Origin: Bradyrhizobium liaoningense
GTDB lineage: Bacteria > Pseudomonadota > Alphaproteobacteria > Rhizobiales > Xanthobacteraceae
Assembly: GCF_018130825.1 (NCBI RefSeq)
Contig: NZ_JAFCJS010000001.1
Coordinates: forward strand, 1,612,001 to 1,676,000
Direction: 5' to 3'
Length of the DNA stretch: 64,000 nt
Position numbers and translations under genes: made by a program. This document shows positions 44,280 to 52,393 of this stretch, piece by piece (positions within the stretch are counted from its first letter, which is position 1; each line of letters begins with the position of its first letter). The notes beneath the pieces were generated by a model that was not told the DNA's origin, did not search any database, and worked only from the letters and a program-made list of their open reading frames with translations.

Positions 44280-45475
44280 ATGAGCGGGCCGCTCGAAGGG
44301 TTGAAGGTCCTGGATATCGCGACCATCGTCGCCGCGCCGTTCGCCGCGACGCTGCTGGCCGATTACGGCGCCGATGTGCTCAAGATCGAGATGCCGGGCC
44401 AGGGCGACGGCGTGCGCGCCTTTCCGCCGTTCAAGGACGGCAAGCCGTTGTGGTGGAAGAGCGTGAACCGCAACAAGAAGTTCGCGACGCTCGACCTGCG
44501 CAAGCCGGAAGGCGTCGAACTGTTCAAGCGGATGCTGCCGCATTTCGACGTGCTGATCGAGAATTTCCGGCCCGGGACGCTCGACCGCTGGGGATTGTCG
44601 AAGGAGGTGCTGTGGCAGATCCAGCCGCGCCTCGTCATCCTGCGTGCCACCGCCTTCGGTCAGGATGGGCCGTATCGCGACAGGCCGGGTTTCGCGCGGA
44701 TCTTCGAGGCGATGGGCGGGCTCACCTACATCACGGGCGAGGCCGATGGCCAGCCGATGCATCCCGGCTATCCCCTCGGCGATGCGATCGGCGGCCTGTT
44801 CGGCGCGGTCGGCGCGCTCGCGGCCCTGTGGAAGCGGGCGAAAAATCCGGACGCGCCGGGCGAAGAGATCGATCTCGCGCTGACCGAGGCGGTGTTCCGG
44901 CTGCTCGACGTTCCGCCATCGAGTTCGACCAGTTAGGGGACGTGCGCGGCCGCATCGGAAACGGCAACGCCTATTCCGCGCCGGCGGCGGTCTACCGGAC
45001 CCGCGATGACCGCTGGGTCACGCTGGCGGGCTCGACCAATGCGCTGTTTGCCGCGAATTGCCGGGCGATCGGCCGGCCGGATCTGATCGACGACCCACGC
45101 TTTTCCAACAATGCACGGCGCGTCAACCATTCGGCGGAGTTGAACGCTATCTTCGCGCAATGGTGCGGCGATCATACGCTCGAAGAGGTGCTTGCCGCTT
45201 TTGCGGCCGAGGAGGGCACATTGGCGCCGATCTACGCGATCGACCAGATCGCCGCCGATCCGCAATCCCTGGCGCGCGAGATGATCACTCGCGTACCCGA
45301 TCGCCATTTCGGCTCGGTGGCGATGTCCAATGTCGTGCCGCGTTTCACGGCCGACCGTGCGCAGCTCCGCAACTCGGCCGGCGACATCGGCCAGGACAAT
45401 CGCGAAATCTACCAGCGCTGGCTCGGCCTGTCGGAGGACGAGATCGCTCGCCTCGCGCAGGCGAAGGTCATCTGA
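44280..45475 (+). pseudogene. CaiB/BaiF CoA-transferase, frameshifted by one missing base
   Basis: The first frame (44280-44936) encodes the N-terminal 218 residues, with VLDIATIVAAPFAATLLADYG, VNRNKKFATLDLRKPEGVE, NFRPGTLDRWGLS and the catalytic Asp in YPLGDAIGGLFG. It ends early at TAG 44934-44936. The C-terminal half continues at once in another frame to TGA 45473-45475 (EFDQLGDVRGRIGNGNAY through LAQAKVI). Adding one base between 44913 and 44918, in TTCCGCCATC, restores a single product of about 398 residues, the normal family length. It is either a real inactivating deletion or a sequencing error; the downstream half shows no decay. A class III CoA-transferase would move CoA between carboxylates. 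Confidence 0.85.
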
Positions 45476-45493
45476 TGAACCGCCCGCGCGCGG

Positions 45494-45844
45494 CTATTGC
45501 CGGGCAGCGATCGCGGTCATCTCGAGCTTGACGCCCGGACCGAGATCGGCCACGCCGATTGCGGCCCGCGCCGGCAGATGCGCTTCTGCGAAATGCGCCT
45601 TCCAGGCTGCATTGAACTGCGCCTTCTCCTTCAGGTCGGTCATGTAGATGGTCACCTGCAGGACGTTGGCGAGGTCGGATCCGAGCGTCTTCAACAGGCG
45701 CGCCAATTGTCCGAGGACGTCGTTGGCCTGGCCCGACATATCGAGGCTGGTGTCCTCGGGGACGATTCCACCGATGTAGAGCGCACCGTTGTGCTCGACC
45801 ACTTCATGGAGGAGTCCTTCGTAGGGCAAGACGCGCTGGATCAT
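45494..45844 (-). CDS. RidA family protein
   Basis: This 116-residue protein of the RidA/YjgF/UK114 family usually hydrolyses reactive enamine or imine intermediates formed by pyridoxal enzymes. The key arginine is in HLPARAAIGVADLG and the Glu in VKLEMTAIAAR; NGALYIGGIVPEDTS and LKTLGSDLANVLQVTIYMTD are typical. It converges with the CoA-transferase gene, with 18 bases between stops, and is separated from the molybdoenzyme gene by about 300 bases. Its role in the local pathway is uncertain. Confidence 0.92.
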   Translation of the reverse strand: MIQRVLPYEGLLHEVVEHNGALYIGGIVPEDTSLDMSGQANDVLGQLARLLKTLGSDLANVLQVTIYMTDLKEKAQFNAAWKAHFAEAHLPARAAIGVADLGPGVKLEMTAIAARQ

Positions 45845-46150
45845 GATGACGCCGATGTTGGTTTAAGGAGATGGGCGGGCATATCGCACATTTCCTTGTC
45901 GTTGTCGCTGCAGGAGATCTCGCGTGCCTGCAAATGGTTCGACCGGGGCCTCCGAAGGTGGTCAGATAAGGCTTTGAAAATAAAAGGATAAATTTACGGT
46001 AGAATCGTCGTCGATTGCCCGCCGAATGTTCACCAAGATGCAGTTGCGCACGAGAGCCCAGCATTTCCGCCGACCCTGAGTCCGACGACATCAGGGGGTG
46101 GATCGGTATACTGCCACCGGAATTGACTCGGGGCGCGGCTGAACCGTGCC
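45845..46150. other. Intergenic region between RidA and the molybdoenzyme gene
   Basis: This gap of 306 bases holds divergent control DNA. An A+T-rich patch, from 45970 to 46005, includes TTGAAA (45974) and TAGAAT (46000), but the 20-base spacing makes them a weak promoter. A possible 32-codon frame at 45873 has no proper ribosome spacing. I see no RNA gene or convincing palindrome. Confidence 0.4.
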
Positions 46151-48496
46151 ATGTCCCGGAACAAGGATCTCGCGATGGACGATACGATTGGCTTCCCCGA
46201 CCCCGGCCTCGACCTCTCGGACGGCTTCAAGCCGCACACCTCCCATTGGGGTGTATTCTCGGCGCGCAACGGCGCGGCCGGGCTCGAGGTCAGGGCCTAT
46301 GCGGGCGATCCCGATCCGAACGGCATCATCGATAATTTCCCCGGCGCGCTCCGCCACCAGGCGCGCATCGCGCAGCCGGCGATCCGCCGCGGCTGGCTCG
46401 AGCGCGGGCCGGGCCCGGACGACCGTCGCGGTCGTGACGAGTTCGTGTCGGTGAGCTGGGACAAGGCGCTCGACCTTCTCGGCGACGAGCTCTGCCGCAT
46501 CCGCGACACGCGCGGGCCCGGCGCCGTGTTCGGCGGCTCCTATGGCTGGTCGAGCGCAGGCCGCTTCCATCACGCCCAGAGCCAGGTGCATCGCTTCCTC
46601 AACATTGCGATGGGCGGCTATGTGCGTTCGGTGAACACCTACTCCTCCGGCGCATCCTCGGTGCTGCTGCCCCAGATCCTCTGCGGTTACGAGGACATCA
46701 CCAAGCGCAACGTCACCTGGGAGCAGATTGCTGATAAGACCGACATCGTGCTGGCATTCGGCGGCATGGCGTTGAAGAACTCCATGGTGGCCGGCGGTTC
46801 GATCAGCAAACATGTCGAGCGCGGCGCCATGGAAGCTGCGCGCCGGCGCGGCTGCGAGTTCATCCTGGTCAGTCCGCTGCGCGACGATCTGCCGGTCGAG
46901 GCCGGTGCGGAATGGATGAGCTGCGTGCCCGGCACCGACACCGCCTTGATGCTCGGCATCGTCCATACCTTGGTGAGCGAGAACCTCCACGACCAGGCCT
47001 TTCTCGATCGCTACACCGAGGGCTGGCCGGTTTTCCTGCGCTATCTCACCGGCGAGAGCGACGGGCAGGCGAAGCACGCCGAATGGGCTGCCGCGATCTC
47101 GGGCGTCGATGCGAGCACGATCCGCAAGCTGGCGCGCCGCCTTGCCGGGAAGCGCGCGCTGATCACCGTCTCGCACTCGCTCCAGCGCGCCGAACATGGC
47201 GAGCAGCCGGTATGGATGGGCATGGTGCTGGCGGCGGCCCTCGGCCAGATCGGCCTTCCTGGCGGCGGCTATGCCTATTCTCTCGGGGCGATCGGTTATT
47301 ACGGCCGCCGCGTCAACGACGTGCCGGGTCCGACGCTGGGGCAGGGCCGCAACGGTGTCGCCGATTTCATTCCGGTGGCGCGCATCGCAGACATGCTGCT
47401 CAATCCCGGCACCACCTATCGCTACAATGGCGAGACGCGGACCTATCCGGGCATCCGCCTGGTCTACTGGGCCGGCGGCAATCCCTTCCACCACCACCAG
47501 GACATCAACCGGCTGCGCAAGGCCTTTGCGCAGCTCGACACCTTCGTCGTGCACGAGCTCGCCTGGACCGCGACGGCGCGGCACGCCGACATCGTGCTGC
47601 CTTCGACCATGACGCTCGAGCGCGAGGACATCGGCTATTCCACCAACGATCCTCTCATGGTCGCGATGCATCAGATCGCCGAGCCGTTCGGCCTTGCGCG
47701 CGACGACTACGACATCTTCGCCGATCTCGCTGATCGTCTCGGCGCGCGTGAACCCTTCACCGAGGGACGCACGTCCCGTCAGTGGCTGCAGCATCTCTAC
47801 GAGCCGACCCGCGCCTCGCTCGCCAAGCGCGGCCTGGAGGCGCCGAGCTTTGACGAATTCTGGCGCCGCGGCAGCCTGGTCGTGCCGCAGCAGCCGGATG
47901 ACGGCGGCCGGCTGCGCCGCTTCCGCGAGGATCCGGTCAATCATGCACTGCCGACGCCGAGCGGGCGCATCGAGATTTATTCGGCGAAGATCGCCGCCCA
48001 TGGCGATGCCGATTGTCCCGGTCATCCGGTCTGGCTGGAGAAGACCGACATGCCCAAGCCCGGCGCACCGTGCTTCCTCGTCGCCAACCAGCCGGTGACG
48101 CGCCTGCACAGCCAGCTCGATTTCGGCGGCCATTCGCTTGGAGCAAAGCACCGCGGCCGCGAGGTCGCGCGCATGAACCCGGTTGACGCCGACGCGCGCG
48201 GCATCAAGGACGGCGACATCATCCGCCTGTTCAACGACCGCGGCGCGTGCCTTGCCGCCGTCCACGTCACCGACGGCATTGCGCCCGGCGTCGTGCAGCT
48301 TCCGACCGGCGCCTGGTATGATCCGATGGATCCCGAGGACGACGCCCCGCTCTGCGTTCACGGCAATCCCAACGTGCTCACCCGCGACATCGGCACCTCC
48401 TCCTTTGCGCAGGGCTGCACCGGGCAGCTGACGACGGTCGAGGTCGAGAAGTTCACCGGCAATTTGCCGCCGATCCGGGCATTCGATCCGGTGTAG
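46151..48496 (+). CDS. bisC: Molybdopterin-dependent S/N-oxide reductase, BisC-like
   Basis: This 781-residue oxidoreductase belongs to the DMSO-reductase family, in the biotin sulfoxide/TMAO reductase branch. It opens with KPHTSHWGVFSARNG, and the molybdenum-ligand serine should be in VNTYSSGASSVLLPQIL. MGD contacts follow at FGGMALKNSMV, VYWAGGNPFHHHQDINRLRK and the C-terminal FLVANQPVTRLHSQLDFGGH. There is no twin-arginine signal peptide and no N-terminal Fe-S cysteine motif, so it is a soluble cytosolic enzyme like BisC, which repairs biotin sulfoxide and free methionine sulfoxide. An ATG at 46175 is an alternative start. No partner cytochrome is adjacent. Confidence 0.88.
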   Translation: MSRNKDLAMDDTIGFPDPGLDLSDGFKPHTSHWGVFSARNGAAGLEVRAYAGDPDPNGIIDNFPGALRHQARIAQPAIRRGWLERGPGPDDRRGRDEFVSVSWDKALDLLGDELCRIRDTRGPGAVFGGSYGWSSAGRFHHAQSQVHRFLNIAMGGYVRSVNTYSSGASSVLLPQILCGYEDITKRNVTWEQIADKTDIVLAFGGMALKNSMVAGGSISKHVERGAMEAARRRGCEFILVSPLRDDLPVEAGAEWMSCVPGTDTALMLGIVHTLVSENLHDQAFLDRYTEGWPVFLRYLTGESDGQAKHAEWAAAISGVDASTIRKLARRLAGKRALITVSHSLQRAEHGEQPVWMGMVLAAALGQIGLPGGGYAYSLGAIGYYGRRVNDVPGPTLGQGRNGVADFIPVARIADMLLNPGTTYRYNGETRTYPGIRLVYWAGGNPFHHHQDINRLRKAFAQLDTFVVHELAWTATARHADIVLPSTMTLEREDIGYSTNDPLMVAMHQIAEPFGLARDDYDIFADLADRLGAREPFTEGRTSRQWLQHLYEPTRASLAKRGLEAPSFDEFWRRGSLVVPQQPDDGGRLRRFREDPVNHALPTPSGRIEIYSAKIAAHGDADCPGHPVWLEKTDMPKPGAPCFLVANQPVTRLHSQLDFGGHSLGAKHRGREVARMNPVDADARGIKDGDIIRLFNDRGACLAAVHVTDGIAPGVVQLPTGAWYDPMDPEDDAPLCVHGNPNVLTRDIGTSSFAQGCTGQLTTVEVEKFTGNLPPIRAFDPV

Positions 48497-48554
48497 GGAT
48501 TGCTTCGCTGCGCTCGCGATGGCGGTGTGGGGCAGCTAACTCCAGTCCATCCCC

Positions 48555-48684
48555 GTCACCCTGAGGTGGCCGCCTCTTCAGCGGCCCTCGAAGGGCGACG
48601 GCCCGGTTGCATCCCCTCGGCCGTTCATCCTTCGAGGCTCTCCATGGAACGCGTTGCGTCCCATGGCTCGCACCTCAGGATGAC
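48555..48684. repeat. Dispersed inverted repeat, about 130 bases
   Basis: GTCACCCTGAGGTG (48555-48568) and CACCTCAGGATGAC (48671-48684) are inverted arms matching at 13 of 14 positions. Between them are further self-complementary parts such as GCGGCCCTCGAAGG around 48581. From memory, the element is a common intergenic repeat of Bradyrhizobium and Rhodopseudomonas. It fills most of the 314-base gap before dps (48497-48810). A fragment at 48498-48523 (ATTGCTTCGCTGCGCTCGC) looks like the edge of another such repeat. No gene is seen in this gap. Confidence 0.75.
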
Positions 48685-48810
48685 GGAATTGGAGGCGAGT
48701 TTGACGCTGGAATATCCCCCGTGCGAATTCGAAATCGTCGCGCGCATGACGAAAGAACCACGTGCGCGGCGCTGCTAAGGGTTCGTCTCCTCACCGAAGG
48801 ATCAACGAAC

Positions 48811-49311
48811 ATGACCAAGGCAGACCTTCAAAGCCCGACCGATCTCGGCGCCAACGCGAACCGCGACATCCCCGCCGCGCTGCGCGCTCTGCTCGCTGAC
48901 GTCTTTGCGCTCTATCTGAAGACCAAGAACTTCCACTGGCACATGTCGGGCAGCCATTTTCGCGACTATCATCTGCTGCTCGACGAGCAGGCGGACCAGA
49001 TCTTTGCGATGACCGACGACATCGCCGAACGCGCCCGCAAGATCGGCGGCACGACGCTGCGCTCGATCGGCCACATCGCGCGCGAGCAGCGCATCCTCGA
49101 CAACGATGCTGACTATGTTGATCCCCTGGACATGCTGGCGGAGTTGCGCAGCGATAACCAGCAGCTCACGCGCGAGATGCGGCGCGTGCACGAGCTCTGC
49201 GACGAATATGGCGATGTCGCAACGGCAAGCCTGATCGAGAACTGGATCGACGAGGCCGAGCGACGGGTCTGGTTCCTGTACGAGTCGGGCCGCACCGGCG
49301 CGCATGGGTGA
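48811..49311 (+). CDS. dps: Dps-family ferritin-like DNA-protection protein
   Basis: The ATG at 48811 gives 166 residues; longer in-frame starts lie in the repeat and are not credible. The ferroxidase residues are in KTKNFHWHMSGSHFRDYHLL and LDEQADQIFAMTDDIAERAR, the Dps signature. It would oxidise iron with hydrogen peroxide, store it in a dodecamer and shield DNA in stress. A hairpin terminator follows 20 bases after the stop. Together with OsmC, MsrA and BisC it gives this end of the window an oxidative-stress character. Confidence 0.93.
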   Translation: MTKADLQSPTDLGANANRDIPAALRALLADVFALYLKTKNFHWHMSGSHFRDYHLLLDEQADQIFAMTDDIAERARKIGGTTLRSIGHIAREQRILDNDADYVDPLDMLAELRSDNQQLTREMRRVHELCDEYGDVATASLIENWIDEAERRVWFLYESGRTGAHG

Positions 49312-49330
49312 TTCACCAGGCCAGGAAAAA

Positions 49331-49363
49331 GGGGCCGTCCTGTGTGGGAGCAGGGACGGCCCC
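49331..49363. terminator. Hairpin terminator after dps
   Basis: GGGGCCGTCC (49331-49340) and GGACGGCCCC (49354-49363) are perfect 10-bp arms around a 13-base loop, located between convergent dps and AraC genes. An A-run (AAAAA) precedes the left arm, which would give a T tract for the leftward gene. Confidence 0.8.
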
Positions 49364-49446
49364 AACTGGCTCACAGACCCGGGAGGAAGAGGGTGTGAGC
49401 CGGCGCAAGCGGCAGGGCGCTTGCGCCAAAGGCAGCGAGTGACGAG

Positions 49447-50433
49447 TTAAGCGGCCGCGCTGGCGATCCAGTCCCTGTCCGCAGCGGGTCGATGCCGCGG
49501 CAGCGCTTCGATCTCACAGCGCTCGCTTTTGCTGGCGAGGCGCCAACGTGCCGGGGACTCGCCGCTGATGCGCTTGAAGACGGTCGAAAAATGCGCCTGC
49601 GTAGAGAAGCCCACGGCAAGCGCGATCTCGGCCAGCGGCCGCCCGGTCGTCGCCAGCAGCGTCTTCGCATGTTCGATCCGGTGATTGAGCAGATATTCGC
49701 GCGGACGATAGCCGGTCGCGGCACGGAATTGCGCCGCAAAGTGCATCCTGGAAAGCCCGGCGACGCCCGCGAGTTCGGACAGGCTGATGCTGCGGTCGAA
49801 ATGCTCGGCGATATGCTGCTCGACGCGTCGCAGCCGCCATTTCGGCAGCGCATTGACCCGCGCGCGTGGCGGCTCGAGCCGCGTGAGATGCATCGCAAGG
49901 GTCTGGCCGATACAGCGCGCGAATTGATGGTCCGCGGCATCGCCACGCTCGATCAGCGCCTTGGCGAGTTCGGCGGCGAGCGGATCGCGCAGGAGGACGA
50001 GATCGCCAAGCCCGTCGGTCGCGGGCGATTGCATCGGGAATTGGTCCACCGCGATGTGGAAGTGCAGGAAGGCGCAGGGCGCCTGGAATTGCGCACAGAG
50101 AGGTTTTGACGGCGCGCTGACATAGAGCGTGCCTGCGGGCATGGTGCCGTCGAAAATGATCTGGCGATCACGCGTCAATTTCGCGCGGGTGGTCTTCAGG
50201 GCGATGCCGACGAAATAGCGATCCTCCGGGGTCGTCGCGACATGCGACGAGCTGTCTCTCAAATCTTCCCATCGCGAAATCGCGATGTCCTCCGTCGCCG
50301 CATTCGGGCCGCGCTCGAGCCGGCGCCATCCGCTCTCGCTGGAAATCGGCTGTGCGGCCTGATGCACCTGGTGATCCCGCGGGCCGGCCTGAAGATCAAT
50401 CCAGGCATGTGCCGCCTGCAAGTCGGTAAACAT
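49447..50433 (-). CDS. AraC-family transcriptional regulator
   Basis: This 328-residue regulator has an N-terminal effector region without a confident domain call and a C-terminal AraC DNA-binding domain of two helix-turn-helix units: LSELAGVAGLSRMHFAAQF and LAEIALAVGFSTQAHFSTV. The conserved end FKRISGESPARWR is present. It faces dps convergently, and the gene upstream (50643) runs the same way with a 209-base gap, so the target is not obvious from context. Regulation of the hydrolase pair is possible but unproved. Confidence 0.92.
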   Translation of the reverse strand: MFTDLQAAHAWIDLQAGPRDHQVHQAAQPISSESGWRRLERGPNAATEDIAISRWEDLRDSSSHVATTPEDRYFVGIALKTTRAKLTRDRQIIFDGTMPAGTLYVSAPSKPLCAQFQAPCAFLHFHIAVDQFPMQSPATDGLGDLVLLRDPLAAELAKALIERGDAADHQFARCIGQTLAMHLTRLEPPRARVNALPKWRLRRVEQHIAEHFDRSISLSELAGVAGLSRMHFAAQFRAATGYRPREYLLNHRIEHAKTLLATTGRPLAEIALAVGFSTQAHFSTVFKRISGESPARWRLASKSERCEIEALPRHRPAADRDWIASAAA

Positions 50434-50642
50434 CGCTCATTCTCTCCGCATCGCGGTCGCTGGCGACCGGCAAACTTTCAAGCCCAAAGCCTTCACCAGA
50501 CTTTCGAGAAGGCTTTCCATGCTCGGAGGATAGGCGTGGGCCCGGCAAGAAGCCCGTTAGTGGTGATTAGGATGTGTTAGATTTTGTGCGAGCGCACATG
50601 GTGTGACAGCTCGTCGCAGTTGGTCTGACTTCATCAAGCTTT

Positions 50643-51584
50643 TCAATTCGTTGTGCCGAGCCGCGCGAGGAATCCGCGCACGAGCGTAGCGATCTCGTCG
50701 GTCGCCTCGTCCAGTGCGAAGTGACCGGCTTCGAGCATGTGGACCTCGGCATCCGGCACATCGTCGCGATAGGCGGTGGCGCCGGCGACGGTGAAGGAGG
50801 GATCGTATTTGCCCCAGACCACCAGCATCGGCGGCCGCGTCCTGCGCAGCCAGTCCTGCCACTTCGGATAGGACGCGACGTTGGTCCGGTAATCCAGGAA
50901 CAATGTGGTCTGGATCTCCGCCTGGCCGGGACGCGTCAGGAACGCGTATTCGTCGATCCAGGTGTCAGGGTCGTAGCGCTCCGGATGCGCACTGGAGCCG
51001 AGGTGGCGCTGGCGCGTCGCCTCCAGAGACGTGAAGTTGGCCTTGAGCGCCTCGAGCTCATGAGCGGGATCGGCCCAGTATTTGCGGCGCGCTTCCCAGA
51101 GCGGGCTCAGACCTTGCTCATACGAAACGGCGTTCTGGATGATGAGGCCGCGGATACGTTCGGGATGTGCCAGCGCGATGCGAAAGCCGACCGGACCGCC
51201 ATAGTCCTGCATCAACAGGACGTAGCTGGTGAGGCCGAGCTTCGCGATGAGCTCGCCGATCACGTCGGCGATGTTGTCGAATGTGTAGCTGAACTCGGAC
51301 GGCGGCGGCGCGCTGCTGTGGCCAAAACCGGGATAGTCCGGCGCGATCAGGTGATGTCTGTCGGCGAGCAGCGGCAGCAACGGCTCCCACATCCGCGATG
51401 ACGAGGGAAACCCGTGGAGCAACAGCACGGCCGGCGCGTCCACGGGCCCGGCCTCGCGGTAGAAGATCTTCAGGCCGCTCACATCGACGCTGTGATAGCT
51501 GATCGAGCGACGGCTTGATCGCAGATCATCTGCCGGGGCCCGTACGTTCGTTGGCGCGTCGCCGCTGCTACTCGAAGACGGCAT
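50643..51584 (-). CDS. Alpha/beta hydrolase, Asp-nucleophile (epoxide hydrolase/dehalogenase-like) type
   Basis: The ATG at 51584 gives 313 residues and overlaps the previous stop by 17 bases. The fold is clear: oxyanion segment LLHGFPSSSRMW, DYPGFGHS, nucleophile elbow LLMQDYGGPVGF with Asp and not Ser, and catalytic His in LEAGHFALDEATDEI. Asp nucleophiles are typical for epoxide hydrolases and haloalkane dehalogenases. The lid region near RRKYWADPAHELEALK would determine the substrate. It is translationally coupled to the 51568 gene. Confidence 0.9.
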   Translation of the reverse strand: MPSSSSSGDAPTNVRAPADDLRSSRRSISYHSVDVSGLKIFYREAGPVDAPAVLLLHGFPSSSRMWEPLLPLLADRHHLIAPDYPGFGHSSAPPPSEFSYTFDNIADVIGELIAKLGLTSYVLLMQDYGGPVGFRIALAHPERIRGLIIQNAVSYEQGLSPLWEARRKYWADPAHELEALKANFTSLEATRQRHLGSSAHPERYDPDTWIDEYAFLTRPGQAEIQTTLFLDYRTNVASYPKWQDWLRRTRPPMLVVWGKYDPSFTVAGATAYRDDVPDAEVHMLEAGHFALDEATDEIATLVRGFLARLGTTN

Positions 51585-52275
51585 CAAAAATCTCGACATC
51601 CATGAGCACGGGTTTTGCGATCACGGTTCCGTCAGGCTGCAGCGCCTGTGCACGCCGCAGCGTCGGCACCACGATGCCGCCGAAACTGTCATGGGCCCAG
51701 GAGTAATGAGCGACCTTCATCCCGAAGAGATCGTGATCCGTTCGCCGCTGCAGCGCGTTCTCATCGAAATAGAAGGTCTGATCGGACGCGAGCGTGATCA
51801 GGCTCGGGGGGAATTGCGCGCGCAGCCGCCGCCAGGTTTCGGTGTTCTCGCGCCACGGCGGCAGTTCTTCCAGCACGACACCGGGATGGGCGAGCAGGAA
51901 TGGATGGATCAGATAATTCCAGATCGCGACGCCGCAGAAGAACACGAGGTGCAGCTCGTCCGCGAGCGCAGCAGAGCCGGCCTCGGGGAATGCAAGGCTC
52001 GGATTGCGCCAGGTCCGCAGCACCTCGCCATCGGGGCTTTCGATCGTGATCGCGTCCGGTTGAAAGGAGCCCGAGTACTCCCCGCCAGTGATGCCGGTGA
52101 AACGGACGGACTGCGTTCGCGTCGAGCCTTCCGCGGTCACATCCTTGAACTCCCTGGCATGTCCGGCGCTTGCGAACAGTGTTCCGCCGACGGACAAATG
52201 GAGCGTGAACCGGTTCAAGCTGTTCCAGCGGGCCAAACCGCCGCTGGCATCGATTACATCGTCAAGGAGAGCCAT
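51568..52275 (-). CDS. Conserved hypothetical protein paired with an alpha/beta hydrolase
   Basis: This 235-residue protein opens ALLDDVIDASGGLARWNSL and continues as a beta-rich chain (FTLHLSVGGTLFASAG, SVRFTGITGGEYSGSF, LITLASDQTFYFDENAL). The style resembles LolA-like lipid-binding folds, but there is no signal peptide. I do not recognise a named function. Its 3' end overlaps the hydrolase start by 17 bases, so the two are made together. It may bind the hydrolase substrate; inference. Confidence 0.75.
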   Translation of the reverse strand: MALLDDVIDASGGLARWNSLNRFTLHLSVGGTLFASAGHAREFKDVTAEGSTRTQSVRFTGITGGEYSGSFQPDAITIESPDGEVLRTWRNPSLAFPEAGSAALADELHLVFFCGVAIWNYLIHPFLLAHPGVVLEELPPWRENTETWRRLRAQFPPSLITLASDQTFYFDENALQRRTDHDLFGMKVAHYSWAHDSFGGIVVPTLRRAQALQPDGTVIAKPVLMDVEIFDAVFE

Positions 52276-52393
52276 GTCGCGCCATATTCACCGTGAGGTG
52301 CCACCACCATGGCGGGGCGCTTGCGGATTGGCGTGTTAGAAGTTGTTAGGAGTTGCGAGCGGGGATTTAGTCGGTATCCCGTTGAACACGCTG

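Noticed and set aside
43017..44762. 581-codon open frame on the - strand
   Set aside because: Antisense to the complete acyl-CoA dehydrogenase and the CoA-transferase N-terminus; no independent features.
44910..44936. Programmed frameshift in the CoA-transferase
   Set aside because: No slippery heptamer or stimulatory hairpin is evident at TTCCGCCATC, and class III CoA-transferases are not known to use recoding. A deletion or sequencing error is simpler.
45873..45971. 32-codon frame with AAGGAG directly in front of ATG
   Set aside because: The ribosome site has no spacer to the ATG, the peptide has no clear character, and nothing links it to neighbours.
46091..48361. 756-codon open frame on the - strand
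   Set aside because: Fully antisense to the molybdoenzyme, which has all family motifs in its own frame.
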